Origin: Protonemura montana | Taxonomy: Eukaryota; Arthropoda; Insecta; Plecoptera; Nemouridae | Assembly (NCBI GenBank): GCA_947568835.1 | Contig: OX387606.1 | Location: forward strand, 13,392,001 to 13,456,000 | Direction: 5' to 3' | DNA length: 64,000 nucleotides | Part shown: positions 35,224 through 50,400 of the stretch, piece by piece | How the letters are laid out: each line of letters begins with the position of its first letter | Position numbering within the stretch: position 1 is the stretch's first letter | Program-made: the position numbers and the translations under genes | The notes under the pieces: model-generated | What the model was told of the DNA's origin: nothing | Seen by the model: the letters and a program-made list of their open reading frames with translations, nothing else | Databases searched by the model: none

Positions 35224-36000
35224 TTTCTCACTACATGATGGTAGCGTGCTGGTGAAGGTACATGCTGATATATACGTACCCTTTTCTCAGATAATTTCAC
35301 CTGGCATTTAATGTACCTACATTTTGGTAGATACACTTTTTTTTGCATTTGACTTCATGTTTGTGTACATGCTTTTTCCTTCATGGTTTAAAATAATGCT
35401 TTTTAATTTGTGATCTCTTATCGAGTTGCAGTGCATCCTATGTACAAAAATAGAGTCCTATTTTATGGATTACAAATCCTACTCAAATCGGTGGAAAATG
35501 GTTGCTTAGTTTTATTTATTTTTTGGGTAAGTAAATATTAAGGTACCTACTTTCCATTTCATAAAACAATTAGTGCCAATGACTTTTGCTTTGAATTTTT
35601 TAAAGACAAGTCTTTCCATTTAGTGCTGTATGGTAGCTTTAGTTTTTCCATCCTAATGGAGACGGAACTACTGGTAAGTAGAAAATAGAAAGAGTTTCGA
35701 GTGCAGATCTATTCAACAGTTTCTGTACCAATGTATGTTTAGCTTTAGGAGCTTTGATAGCAAATTATGTCATTCGTATATAAGTCATATTGAAAGGTGA
35801 AGTGGATAACCCCGAGCTATGAGATAAAGATTTTTTAAATATGTGAAAATGTTTTATAGATCTGCGTAATTTTGATTTGTGCGTGGTGCGTAACGGAAAA
35901 CTATAGTAAAGTATGTGCTTACTTAGTTTTACAGTACAGATTTTCCAATAAAAACATCGATTACCAAAATGGTTAACGTAACTAGTGAAGGAAGCGGTAT
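35224..36000 (+). other. RASA1/vap 3' UTR region
   Basis: AT-rich sequence after the stop codon. AATAAA at 35947-35952 is the clearest poly(A) signal; other AATAAA words occur near 36.55 and 36.59 kb. The transcript end is not determined. Confidence 0.45.
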
Positions 36001-38899
36001 CTGAATTTTAAACTTAACAGTGATTTTGTTACTGATGGAAAATGAATTGTTCTCTTATGCTAAACAGACAATGCATGCCTTTTTTACTCTGTGGATACAT
36101 GTCTAACGTTCAGGCAGGCACTATAAAAATATGTGTGTACATAGGCCTAATGTCTTTTAATTAAAGTAAAAGCAACACCATTTCGATTTTAACAATACAA
36201 AAATTAATAAACTTTGATTATACAAAAATTACTTGTTTGTTTCAAACGTCTTATGTTAAGAAAAGTAGGCTGAACGCCATAACTACGCAGCTGAATGCAA
36301 CCCATGGACTCTTCCTTTCCCCTATCCGAGCGCATTTCCAGAATGTTCCAAGAAAACTGCAAATCAAAAGTTTATATTATTTTTACAGCTCGTACTTATT
36401 TGCAAAGAAAAGCACTGTAAAGGTTACTCACCCAACTTTGTTCCTGTCAACCAAACTTGGGAATATCGATCTGACATATGCACAAGTACATATAAGAAGG
36501 AGCACGACGGTCAACAAGCTTTGAAAGTTGAAAATGGCAGACTGAAAAATAAATATAAAGTTGTGATATTAGTTGTATACATGGACAATAAATATTACTT
36601 TACTAAAAATTTTATGTGTATCGGTATGTATGGTTTATTTATTTATTTAGCTTTTTTAGCTATTAAAAAAAAAAAGAACAATGTTACATTATATTTTTCT
36701 CTTCATCCTCTTTAAACGTATCATGCAATTTAGTCTTATTTGATACAGTTAGTTTTTAGCTATAACATGGTTGTTGCTAAAGATTCTGCTCGAAGGACGT
36801 AGGAAAGGAACCTATATAATCAGTACATGCACATTAAAACCACAGCAAACCTAATAGATTGGCTGCAAGTATACATTTATATTTTGTCAGGTTAAGAAGT
36901 GACATTATTTTCAATTCTGTGTTAGTACCGTTGAGTGTGAAGTACCTTACAGGAAGGAATGGGTTCTAGGAAAAATCATACAACTTCGAGACAAATTTTA
37001 AAGAAGGAAGGTATCAGATGTAATCTGGGCCTCAAAAACGAAAGTGCTGTCATCTATTCAGCCATGAAACGAGTATACATAGACAAGAGCTCTCTGTATT
37101 TATATTAACACATGGTCGGCATCCAAACGAGTAGGAGGCCAACAATTGGGTACTGGTCACAAACAATACCTTCCGGCTAGGGCATCAGTGGTGACTGAAC
37201 CATTCAAAATATATAACGTGTTTATTTTTACATACAAAGTCAAACACATCTAAGTACAGTGGAATCATTGAATCATCGCTAGCATCAATGAGGAAATGCA
37301 CAATTTTGCCATGCAAGAAAAATTTGGCATTCAAACTACCAGATTTTCACCCATGAATACACTCAACCGAGTAAGTATATGCTATTAATTTGTCTACAAG
37401 CGCTTTAATGTGAAAAATAAGAAAATAGTGCTGAGGGCGTCTGAGCGAAAAGTGAGGTTATCACGGATACATACCATTACTATCAAATTTTGTTCAAGTA
37501 TAGGATGCCACCCTTTTAAGGAATTTTTCTTTAAATAATTTTATGGCGATCAACTTTTCACACACAGCTTTAAATTACATAGCATGCGAGAAATAAAAAA
37601 AAAGCATCCAATATTGCTCTAGCTTCTGACAGCTCCAACTGACGTAACGTGAGACGGGCCGGCGACGTGTTTTCTTGAGTTCATTACTTTGCTACTAGGT
37701 GCATTGGCAACAAACCAAATTCGAAAGTTTAAGCATATTAAACCGGCGGCGGTTAGTGGACCCCTTTTAAAACTTAAACTGCACGTTTAAGTTTTAAAAG
37801 ATACAGGTAATACATGATTTAGATGAATATGCTCTAGAATTACCAACGAAAAATAGAGTATACATTTTTCTGGTGATTTAGGCTAAAGGATTCATCGCAA
37901 CATCATGTGACAGAGCAATCATGTAATGATTACAAACGCTGAAACATTTTTTTAAATTACAACAGTACCAGATCCATTTTTTGTTTTTAATTGAAAGTTT
38001 ATGCAGCTTTATATATATACACATAACAACGTATGTCAGTACTCACTTGTTTTGTATTTATCCTAAATCAGTGTCTTAAATGCAGTCTCTTCGGAACACG
38101 GCCTCTATGACTCACCCGAAGTAAGTACGATATCAAGCGTTACATTTTAAAATAAAAAATAAATCTTATTAATTCCCGCCATTAAGGCGCGCCAGCAATT
38201 TCTATTAATTACATGCTAATCACATCCACATTGGCGTACGATTCACCTGCATTCCTATACCGTCTCCTCTTTCATATCCCACTAAGAATCGTATGACCAC
38301 GAGGTGCATCCCACCCAAGTGGCATGATTCAATCACTTCTGCGAATTCAAAATCAGGAAGAGCTCAATTTCCATTCTCTTGCCACCTACAAAAATGTTTT
38401 TATCTTTCAATGATGCTAGGTGGTGGCTGAGGTCATTGCCCTGACTGGGGTAGAGACATGAGACCATTCGCGTGGTGGCTGCCTATCGATTTGTTCATCC
38501 CCTTGGCCGGCCAGTGTCTAGGCTCTCCTAGGCCTACACTGCAGATGCGTCCCACGGCCGAATTGCTCCAGGCTCTACCTTCTTAAACTACAGGGAAGAT
38601 GCACATTCCGCTCAAGCAACCACTTCAGGTATCCTGGGAAAATAGGACTTGAAGCGATGTGCGCTCTAAATGGGAATTTTTTTTATTGACGTCGGGGCCG
38701 AATTTGCTTGCATACATTTGAATGATATGCGGAGCAGTTTTCATGTCTGTTTTGCAACCGACACCCAGGGGGAGGTCAGCAGAAGATAGGGGCACTAGTA
38801 AGGCTACTTGAGAGTAGCTCGAGTAGTACGACTTCACTCTACTTTTCATCACAGAGTAGGTCCACCTTATTTTTAAATGCAACGCGTTGTTTGTGATAT

Positions 38900-40300
38900 C
38901 ATAGAGTTGACTTCCATGGTGGCATAATAATTGTTTGTGCCAAACGGTGGGTTCTTCATCGTTAGCCCCATCCCACCCAAAAGTATTGGGCAATTGGCGT
39001 TTACAGAAATTGAATGGAAGGTTTGCACGCATTTCCTTCCGCGTCCCGCCCATGCCGTCCGCCACACAAATTTTGTACACCCGGACGCCATAGCGTCGCG
39101 GCGCACTGAAAACGCTCAGAGCGCGTGTGAGGAAAACCCCGGCAAATGCATGGACGCCGAGAAAATCAGTTTGAGTCGGTGCCAAGAATCGGAGAGAAAA
39201 CCCAACTCCCATGTCCACCACCGCCAAATGTCCTGCAGTACGATCCTGCCAACGCCCTTATACTTCCTAGGAAGCTTGCTCTCCTTTTTTTCCCTTCTAT
39301 ACTCAAAATTGCACCTACAGTCTCTGAACTACACCATGCGCACTGAACGTACACCTATTACTATATTGCATGCGTACTGGCGCGCCGGCCAATCACAACC
39401 TTACGTCTGTACAGGGGCAAAGGGGATAATATGATATTGATGTTTCCCGAGCCCGGTTGCCAAATTGGTGGGCTGAAACTTTCGCAGCAGTGGGGACTTG
39501 CTGCCTTTTGGCTGGAGCACAGATCTCAGTGTGTGCTGTCTGTAGTGGGCGAAAAATTACCTGCCGTTCATTAAAATTACTAATTTAGACTAATTCATTG
39601 TTTTCGTTCGATGGCAAAGGTTATTTTTATGCTAAGTTTATTTGATGACGAGTTGGACCATATGCAAAAAAAAAACGAAATGATTTGGACTGCAATTCTA
39701 GCCGAGAGCGCACACTAGTTTTCTAACATGTTTCTGGCCTTGCTAAGGATACAGACTTGGCATTATCTCATCTTGAGTTGATTAGCAAGAATAAATTAAG
39801 CAATCCTTGTGTAACAAATACCAGACTCATTCAGTCCAGATTTTTTTTAATGTCACTACAACAGCACAACGAAATTTTAACCGGCGTATTTTTTTCCTTT
39901 TTTTTTTGCGACATGTACCAAACTTATCGGTCCCAAAAATGAAATCATACATGCGTACATTTTGCGCAGAGAAATACATGGACATCGAGACAATAACGCA
40001 TCAAACAAAGTCATTTTTCATCATGCTGTGCATCCTGACCGGGCCTCGAGCGCGTTCTTGACATGGGCTTGGTCGCAGCGGGGGCGGCGGCGTCGTCGGC
40101 GGCGTCGGCGACGTCGCGACGTCACAACGCCGCATCCAGACAACCCCGTGCAATATCGATTCCTGTCTAGCTAGCTGCTGGGGGTGGCGTCCGGGGGTGA
40201 GGCGCCGGCGGGGGCGCCGGGCCGGGGTGTGGAAGGGCAGCGGGGCACCGGCGGAACCGTCGCGACGCCTCCTATAGCGTCAAGAAACTGCTTGAATAGC
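38900..40300. promoter_or_regulatory. GC/CpG-rich island in the desert
   Basis: GC content rises sharply against the AT-rich surroundings. CG-dense stretches such as GGCGGCGTCGGCGACGTCGC (about 40.1 kb) and GGCGCCGGCGGGGGCGCCGG (about 40.2 kb) stand out. Such islands often mark promoters, but I see no start codon followed by a recognisable protein on either strand. Confidence 0.35.
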
Positions 40301-40840
40301 GTAACGAGAACTATTGAAGCACGACCACTACCTCACACATATACATGGGGACATATTTCATGATGAATTATTTTATGTGACATGTTAGAATCTGTTTTGG
40401 GAAAAACATATTTACCGATTTTTTTATTTTCATTTATTTGTAAAAACAATATATGTAGGATACCTTCTTCAAAGACATCAGAACATTTCTTGAATATCTG
40501 CCCTGGCTGAGTTACTTCCGGGTGATTTGCTCTCGACAAATAAAATCCATTCGTCTCGTCCGCAACATCCGATTCAACGACGGCGTGTGTCAATGACGTC
40601 TGCAACTATGACACATATTATAATGGAAATCATATTAAGTGTAGGTTATTATTCGCGTGGAAAATTGATTGCAATACGCCAAATATAAGCAGGTGCACTG
40701 CAAACTGCCGCATTGCGAATTGCGATCTAGTTGGTGCTGGAATTTCTTGACAGAGCGGTACTGCTGTCCCATCAAACTAGCTGACACCAGTTTTGTTGCT
40801 TTAACACCGTTTTAGATAGTCCCAGGAATATTTCAACGAG

Positions 40841-41445
40841 ATGAGACGCAATAGCGGAATACATGAGACCTTCGTCTATTCACGACAGCAGACCTCCGCT
40901 GCGTTTGCTCCTCTTAGAATTTACATGACAAAAAATAGGATAACTTTAGAGAGCCATATGAGAGGAGCCACAAAAAAAAACATCTTTTTTGGTCCTTCTC
41001 TTGTGAATAATTTGTGTTTACATGATTTTATGAATCAAATTCTGATCAATTGGGATTTAGTAACAGTTGGTGTTTGGGGATTGAGCTGGTGGACAGGACA
41101 AGCAATGTTCACAGTCCTTTTCTTCATCTACAAAGCCGAAAACCACAAAACACATGTTACCTCCGTCCATTTTGGTAAAAAAGGGAATGTATGGGAGTAT
41201 ATAATCTACATATTGTACGTTATTATGATGGCAACAGTCAGTATAGTTGCTGTTATAATCACGTAATTCACGTTGGATCTACCACCTACCGTATGGCATA
41301 CGCTGTCATGAACGGTATAATCATGCAGTCTGGATACATGTTGGTTGGGGCACAAGCATTATTTTCCGTTGGATTGCGCCTCCTGTGTCATTCAGCACAG
41401 GCAACCGGGCAGCTGCTCGGAAAGAAATTACGCCAGAAATTTTGA
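40841..41445 (+). other. Unassigned overlapping ORF pair with hydrophobic segments
   Basis: ORF 1 (40841-41266, 141 aa) has two strongly hydrophobic stretches: VTVGVWGLSWWTGQAMFTVL and YIIYILYVIMMATVSIVAVI. ORF 2 (41191-41445, 84 aa) overlaps it in another frame and contains MAYAVMNGIIMQSGYMLVGA. They could be one broken membrane-protein gene or chance ORFs. No family is recognised, no ribosomal or splice context decides between these, and codon bias cannot be judged here. Confidence 0.2.
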
Positions 41446-44400
41446 AATAGTTGTTATCGAATTATGTTGGTTATGAGCGGAACTTCGATTTACAATGGGG
41501 TTGTAATTGGAACACTAGGACATGTTTCAAACCACTTTTGCACTTTTTTTTATTAATATTTTGATTGATCTTAACTATTTTAATTTAGAATTAGGTTAAT
41601 TTTGTTATCAATCACTCAAAATATGGGTGTTTTCTTGTAAGATATCTTGGAGAAATCCAGGTTTTTGGAACTGAAAAGTTACCGTGCAATTTTCGCCCTC
41701 GATACACAGCGTTACCGCGCTTGAACCCATTCGATGTAACCCTTCATGAATCATGGTAGCATATCGTGTTGACTTTTTTTATATTTAAAACACGGAAAAT
41801 CGATTCGGAACCTACCAGAATATAGCCCCATGTCGACTGCAACTAAATTCAACTTAATTATGTATTACTTAACATTTTGACTCATGGAATAGCCCAGTTA
41901 GTATGAAGTGGAATCACTTTTTATCGTGTGAAGTGATATTTGGACGGAAAAAAAACATGTAACAGCCCTTAAACTATTGTGATCGACTCATTTACTTTCA
42001 GTTAATAATAGAAACAAGTAATATAACAATATTACGATCTGATGAATAATTATATGCTCACAGTAATTGCTCAGTACAGTAGTAATCATTCGTAATGGAC
42101 ACCATAACTCTTCATAAAAATAAATAGTACTTGCTGGTATGCCATCCACCACTTTACGCTACTTGTTTCGTTTATAAATAGGTAGCAATAATCCTTCGGT
42201 TAGGTTAACATCAACTAATTACCCGTAACCTTGCGCGATTGAAAGAGAAAACGTTGATAAAAGTACGTGGATAAAAACGTCCAGGTGCAACGAGAGGATG
42301 AAGTCCTCGCCATGCACCTTTCCTTCCTGTGTGTTAACAATAATGAATTGTATCACCTGGACTCTTACTGTTGGATGGCATGTGCCACACTGTAAACACC
42401 TTTACCTGGCCGGTCTGTTCGATGGATTCTACCGGCCTACATAAGATATCTATACCTTTTGCCATGGTCTGCCTCGGCCTAACCATGGTAGGGACAATAA
42501 CGTTATGGGTCTCACCAAATACTTGCACAAAAGATTAGGCTAAAGGAACGGTTTGATAAGACATTTACCAAAAATGGGGATGATATACGAAAGATGGAAG
42601 ACCAAGTCAAACTGGTAATTTTTGTTAGTTTATTGGTTCGAGGCAGAGTTCCAATAGCGATGTTTTATTTTAATAAAAGACGTGGCTTTATAGTCCTTTT
42701 TTGTAAGATAAGAATATATTCAATTTTATTACATCCAATAAATGAATGTAAAAAGAAAATCAATATTTGCTAATAGCAAAATATAACGTTTGTGTGTTAA
42801 AACTAAATAATTTATGAGATGTTAAAGCAAATGACACTGCAGGGAGTCTGGAGTTTCAATATTGCTAGAAATGGAATAATCGAACGAACTGTGCTCGTTT
42901 CTGTAGATGGATTGTTGTGTTATAAAGTTTGTAGATTTTCATACCAGGTATTGCTATATCTGGTCCAGACGATATTTAGTTGGTATGTTTTTATTGTTGA
43001 CCTAATTTTGCCAGCCAGAGTTGCCCAGACAGAGTCCTAGATACTAACAGACATATCCTGGAAACTGCAGCGCTGCATACACCAGTGGCGGCAGTTCGAT
43101 TCCTAAGGATGCAGTCCAGAACGAAAATGGCATGCACTTTTGAGCCAACACTTGACCGAAAAACCACTCAGAAATGCTGAAAACGGAGAATACTTTTTTC
43201 CTAAACCTCTTGTTTTATGGCTCAAATTTGCAAATTGTTCCGGATAAAAAAGTAAAAATTATCACAATTAGGTGAAACCGTGTGGTATTTTAGTTGACTT
43301 AGAAAGCGACTGGAAAATTGGTAGTCTTCGAGCTTCTCCTAACTGTAGTGTGTCACGGAAAAACCTAAATGATTCACCGCTTCGCGTAGGAGACAAAAAT
43401 CGTGAGCCAAATCGCCGGAGGGTGCAGCCCGATCCTTGAGCCCACGACTGATCTGGTACGCCACTGGGGCTGCTGGCTGCTTTGCTCCTGCAGCTCGGGA
43501 TGAAAACTCGGGTCGGAAAATAGACCAACACAACCTGGCCAGGGTGGAACGGAGTACATTGTCCTGGTTACCCGGCGTCGGGACGTGGATCCGGGATACA
43601 AAACGAAAAAAACGTGGGAGCTAGCTAGCTGCAATTATTATGCACAAGTTGTTCGAGGAATAGAGTGCATTATAATGGCAGTAAATTAAATCAAGCGTGC
43701 ACAAAGCTAGCAAACTCCAATTGGTGCTCGGATTTTGGAATGTTGAACAAATTATGCCCGAGTTCGGTGAAAATGGTTAGTTTGCATGTACCTCATATGA
43801 GTTTGTTTGAAACACAAAAAAAAACAGCTGTAATAAGTTTTTAAGTATATGCGAGCAAGCAAGTTTTGCACAACTTTCAGGATAGATTTTCGAAAGCGGA
43901 CGACGGCAATATTGTGAGGAACCAGTCACACGGATCATATTTTCCCAAACTCTTCGTAAATCGTTTCAGGAAAATCTCCGCGTGCATTTCAGTCACGAGA
44001 GAATTCACGCAATGTCTTCCTGAATGGCATTGTCGAATGTACAAAGCTTGCCTTTTTCTTTAGAGACCAGGCCGTAGTCCCCAATCACCTATGTTAGTGA
44101 AAAGGTGGTGAGTTTCAGACTTGGGTTCTTGAGTTGACCTAGACTGGCAGATGCGAGAGCCGACCAAGACGGTATTATTTCACCTTGGGCCTGCTTGAGG
44201 ACGAGGCACCTAGGGTTTGGGGTAGGTCCCTGTATTATTATCATTAAATAATACACATCACCCATGAGAAGCGAGCAAAAGAGATCGGAACAACGGATGT
44301 GTGAGAAGCAGCAGATTTAAGAAAGTAAGGATTTTCGACGACTTACAATATAAGGGATGTATTAGTACGAAGCAACGACGTTGTATCACTGTTATATAAA

Positions 44401-47400
44401 AGCGAATAATTGGTTTGTTACTTTTGTTTCTTTTTTATTGAATCGAGATATTTCTCTAGAAATGGCTTCTGACAAAGAACACAGTGATTCTTGTTTCGCG
44501 TGCGAGAGAAAGAGGTGAAGCTATAGGTGAGGGTGGTATTGGTTTTGATCGTCCCCCCGATTCGTCCGAGACGTAACGGGGATGGCACGGCACGGGGTTG
44601 GTAATTGTGAAATAGAGCACACTAATTGCTGTCTGGTGTGGTGCAATTGAGCTCAATGCCTCTCCATACCTCTTCCAACTCTGTACAGATCATACAATCG
44701 TGCACGTATTGTGCACGGCCATACTTCTCGCTGCTCTTACAAAAATCGCATTCAAATTACCATTGAAATGAGTTACAGGAATGGGATTGGGATGCATTTA
44801 CCATTATTTATAATTCGCTAGTTATGAATATCTCCAACAACACGTGTTTTTTGTATGCAAAAACCAGTCTAGGTGTCTCAAGACTAGTTTTGTGTTTTTC
44901 CCTTGAGTGTGTTCTTTGTATTTTTGTCGGTCGCTTCCAGTTATTGCATTGTTTAATTTGAATTGCGCCTGAGATCGCATAATGGCAGACGAAGGAAAAA
45001 AACTAGCATGACAAAACGAATGGCATCACTGAAGGGGTTGGTTGCAAAAAGAACGTAAATTACTCTCGCACTCGACAATGCGTGTCTGTGTATGTGTGTG
45101 TGCGTATAAGTTATGTAACGCGAAATGAAAGAGATAATGCTAATTGTTGTGATAAGACAGGCAGAGAATGGCTGGATGCTGTTTTATAGCCCTTCGCTGG
45201 GGATGATTTTCTCTTCGATCCAGATGCAATATCTGCAGCATCCAGACAAGGGCGTTGCCATAGTTACGATTTCCTTGCAAGGGTTGTGAATCGCAAACGG
45301 CAAAACATTCACACAGCTCAATACTTTCGACGAAGAGAAAATTCTACTTTAAAGCGTCGCTTTTGATGGAAATTAATCTTGTTTAAGTTCCAAGGAAAAT
45401 GATTTCATGCTCTGTTTGTATTTTAACTGTAGAAGGATCACGGCAAAGTCTTTAAGCTTCTGCGTTGTCTGAGACTTGAAATCTTAGCTTTTCGGCATCC
45501 CCTGACGATTTGAGTGGTGAGCGAAGCTTTGAGGACGTATTTACAAAAATGTCTCCGACCTAAAACGCCCCGTTCTCTTCTAATTAGAACCTTCCTCTGA
45601 GCGTCGTAGGAATTGGAAATAATCGAAAAGAAAGAAGAGCCATGATTGAGCGATATTCATTTACTTGGATTTAGAGTGTTAGACATAATCAAATGAGCTC
45701 AATCTCTCGCCTCCAATAGAAGATTGGACGACAGACGGCTGAATTAACTACCTCGCCATCAGCGCAATACTTTGGGCGACTGGATACTAGTTTTGTGGTC
45801 AGACAATTAAGTTACACGCCACTGCCAATTAACGTGGACTGCATTGCATCAGCAGAAAAGCCTGTGCCGTTAACGAACCATCTTGAGCTAATCAGCACTG
45901 GATCGATTTCTCCTTGGGAGAGCCAGACGGAATCTCGGAGCACAAATTTATGTCTCTGGTAACGCCAAAGAATGTATCACAATTGGTTCTTTCTTCCTGT
46001 ATAGAACTGACTGTCATCTGAACCACGCAATTTGTAGGGATTCTTGTAGAAGACATTGTATGAGCGCCCGCCGGTTCCTGTGGGTGGCGGGGGTTGGGGG
46101 GGGGGGGAGGCTCAAGAAATGTAACTTACCTTCCTTCTATTAGATTGCATACTCTTCATTAAGCTTCTTATATTTTTCGGTTATAATAACTATAATAACT
46201 CACTCAAAACACGGGCTCAAAATTGAGTATTGAGGAAACCCCTGGTTGACAACAAATTTTTCCCCGATTTAACATAGAGTGCCCCGGCCCTGGGGTGGAT
46301 GACTCGAGCCATAGACATTTTGAGCTGGATTCCATGATGGGGGGGGGGGGGAGGCAAGTGCCCCCATTCGCCAGCATTCCGGGGTTCACGGTATAAATGA
46401 AGCAAACTGGAAACGCGAAGACACAAAAACAGTATAATAGCAATGCCGAATCAGTTGATACCTATAACTGCACCGAGGCCACCTTCGACAATCGTGGAAC
46501 CTACCCTGAGTAGCATCCACCCCTCGGTGCTAGCACAAGAATTGCATTCCAGTGCACATGCACTGGTTCATGGCATATATTTTACGTAAATTAATTTAAC
46601 GGTTAAAGAGTCTAGTTTTTCTTTTCACATGGGAACTCTTGAGGGGGGCCAAACGGGCCAAGGGTCGCTATTCTAGCCCCCCCAATGTTTTGGAACCGTT
46701 GCTGAGGAAAAGGAAGGAAAGACCAAGATCGCGAAGGGTGTTTTAGAGCAGGGGTTTCTTATAATCGTGAAATGCACATGTCCTGAAAATGTAAAAGGTA
46801 TGATCTTGTTGGAGTCTATGACGCAACCACGGGAATCTTAGGGGCACATTGTCGTTTCGTCTTTTGTGTGTTATTAAACTGCGTCCTAAGGGTGGGATAA
46901 GTATGGGTAGGGGAAACGTGTGGCACGTGCCCATTACTGCCCTGCCCCCTCTTTCCCCTCTATTGGCCGAAAAAAAAAAACGGGGTTCAAAGAAAATAGC
47001 CCTCTTTCCTTGGGGAAGCTTTGTTGTTATTTTTTTGTCGTGTATATATGAGATCGTCTTGAGAGAATATAAATTCCCGTTGCTAAAGAAAGAGTGCTTA
47101 GAAAGATGAAAATTCGTTACCTGAGGTGGTAGCAACTTGCAGTGCCAGAAGGCAAGGATGGGGTCTGTTGAAAACCGTTGGCAGGCGGGCAGGCGGCGAA
47201 GTAGTCTTCGACTTCTACATCACCTGGCTTTCAGGCCTGCCCTCGAGATGCTGGTATGATAAAACCATCCTCGCCTCGACTTTGGCAGATGACATCGTCT
47301 CAAGATGCTTCCGTGAGATTACCTTGATTACGAACGGGTACTAATTATGCTGCTGTAGCTCACTCAAAATGATTATCTTCGCGCCAAAATTTGTAGGTTA

Positions 47401-50400
47401 AACTTTTGTTGGATGGGCAAGACTGATGTGATCATATTAATTCACACACGAAGCTGTCCGTTACAAATACGATTTATTTTCTACAATAATATAATAATGT
47501 TGGTATATATGTTTTTGTTTTATTTATTCGTTCCTATGTGAATTATATGCATTCACGGAGTCCTATGAAACAAAATATCAGCAAACATGAAAAAATTAAC
47601 ATCCATCTAATTTAATCTTACTTCGCTTTTGTTTTTACCCAAAAAGGAGGTATTATGTTGAACGTGAAAATACATTTTTGTCCAAAGATTATCTTACGCA
47701 CATTAAAACATGTATAATAAAATATAATATGTGAAGAATTTTGCATGGATTAATACTCTATAGCTATAATAGGTATAGGTATTTATATATATTTATATAT
47801 TGTAAGTGTTAGACTTAGCGAATGGTTCTCATCTAGTTTCTTTGGATGTTGAGGATAAAAACACTGCTACATTTATAAATGAAACATCTACCGGTTAGAT
47901 AATGCTCATGACTTTTTTATTACAATTATTACGTAAATATAATATTATTTGTTAACATAGACACAACCCTGATAGTTCTGGATTCGACATTGCTTATGCA
48001 CATTATAATAAAAGTGTGAAATTTTACAGACGATAAAGAGTATATTCTATTTATCTTTTAGTGTGGGGGGGGGGGGGGGGGGGAGGACATAGACGGCAAA
48101 TATGTAATTTGGGGGTTTTCAACAGCTATGATAGTATATTGTAAGAGTATTGTTCATATTATTTCAGTATGTACGATATTACAGTGAACATGTTGGCGAG
48201 TGACCACATGGCACATAAAAATACATAAAATGTGAAAATCACAAAAAACGTTTAAGTACTCTGTGAATTCTTTTCAACCACTGCCTTGAAAACTAATTTT
48301 GGCAAAGACAAGAGCATGCACTGACCTGTTCTGCATAAAATACGAATGTCTAGATATTATTATTATTATATTATTCGTCGTGAATCTAGGAAAGTTTGAA
48401 AGAATCGGTGAACGATTGGGACTAAATAGTATTGCAAGTGGAATAATGGGTTAAAAATGACGAAAGCTTTCTTTGAGCAAATGCAATTGGTACACGAGTT
48501 GGGATGGTGCTTTCCATGCCTTCAACGAATCGCGTTTCCACCCGCTGCTTTCGCGCGCAGTGGAAATCGTTCGTTGGAAATATTGTTTCTTGTATTACAC
48601 ATCGTTTTACAAATTAGTACATTTATTTGGCACGATTCAATTTTTTATTTAGAATCTGCTGCTGCACATTTGATTTGTTACCCACTAATAACAGGTCCAT
48701 TTCTAGCCCAAACACAAGTTATTTATTATCAGTTATGATAATTGATTCAATTTCATTCAATGCTCATTATTACGTATGATATTTCATCACACAATCGTCT
48801 ATCATGATCTGTGAGAAAGCAATGCGACACAGGCAACTGTGGCCGGCTAACCAGCTGCAACGGAAGGCCATCTATGTCAGTAGCTGCGTATGCAGATGCA
48901 CCCATGGAGTTGGCAAGCTCGATTACCAAAAAAACTCCACGATTACCAAGTTAGTACTTGTGACTACTTAAACTAGTACGTTAGGTCTCCGGAAAACCAA
49001 TCTGATGGTACAAAATATAGACATTATCATTATTATTACGTAATAACATCAGGGTTACATTTTGAATAAAATAACTATATGTTTAGATATTTCATTTAAC
49101 AAATTATGCAGTCAGTTTATCTTGATTAATAAATTTAGCAGAATGCTGTTGGCATGATTTTAGTACAATCGTGTTTTTTTTTTCTCAAATACCTACAAAA
49201 TAGAAATAGAAAGATTTTTCACATTTTCTTTTATATAGAAGCGGAAATTAAGGTGTTTCTTCCATGACTAAGAAACCGTCTGGTTGAAAATAACGTAATA
49301 GCATTTTCTTCCGCTTTCCCTTTAGTTAGTCTGCATTAAATCACTCGCTTGTCAGATTTTTTCCTGTTCACATTTATTATTTGGTTATAGAAAATAAACA
49401 CCAGAATCAGTCTTACGAATCACAGTAAGGCTTCGATATGGGTACTAGTGTGTGTAGATGTTAAGTAGTCTGTGTGTTAAAACTGCATGTGTAGAGAAAT
49501 GAATGGAAAACGGGGGTTACGACAAAGAATTTTTTTTATTTAATAAAATATATGGGGTACAAAAACATCAAAAAATCAAATCAAAGAAGCAAACCACGAT
49601 GATATTGTGCAAATTTCTGTTTTGCGGAAAACTTTCTAGCACATTAGCGTACCGGAAAACCGGAAAATATAAGAAAATTGTGTGACGCAACAGTATAATA
49701 AATACCTTGCCTATACCTACTCACGGTGGGCTTAGAATTGTATAAATTATAAATAACAGGGTGGTGGTACCACAATCGAAAGCATTTTCTGGGAAATACA
49801 CTTTCTTCCATACTATCAAAAACTTCTGTGATATTCATTCATGAATTTAATTCCGCAGATACCGATTATGTTACTTCTACCGATTTTGGCATTCACGACG
49901 GTTTAGGCCAACAGCAAAAAGTCACTCGCGTTAAGATACAATCAATTTATGTAATGGCGAATTACTTAAGGCATTCAAATAGAAGATCAAAATGAAGACT
50001 GGGCGGGAAAAAAATGAAAGCAATCTTTGGTTTGATCGTAGAAATCTAGAAGATAGTAGAAAAGTGTTTATACTGTTACAAGAAGCTCTAACGGCCGTTG
50101 AAAAGAGGGCAATACAATCTATCTATATATTTTCGTGAAAATGTGCACAATTCGTATAAGACAAGAAGTAGAGCTGTGATCACGAAGAAAATGACTTGAA
50201 TGGTTCACAGTAGAGAACACAGGGTCGCTATGTACGAGTAGATCATGAGAATAATAATAATATATAACGACAAATCACAATTAATCGAAGAAATCGCATT
50301 GCCTAAGTAACATTCACACGCACATCAAACATACTAATAGATTATATATAGATGCATCTTCTGTTACAGTTTATTAATATATTTATTTTAATGCTGAGCA

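Noticed and set aside
38625-39227. Minus-strand ORF of 200 codons
   Set aside because: Lies in the GC-rich island where stops are rare; the translation shows no domain or signal, and ORFs exist in other frames over the same stretch.
43080-43100. CAGTGGCGG words at 43.08 and 62.96 kb as hAT ends
   Set aside because: No partner terminal repeat or target duplication was found at either place; a 9-mer alone is weak.
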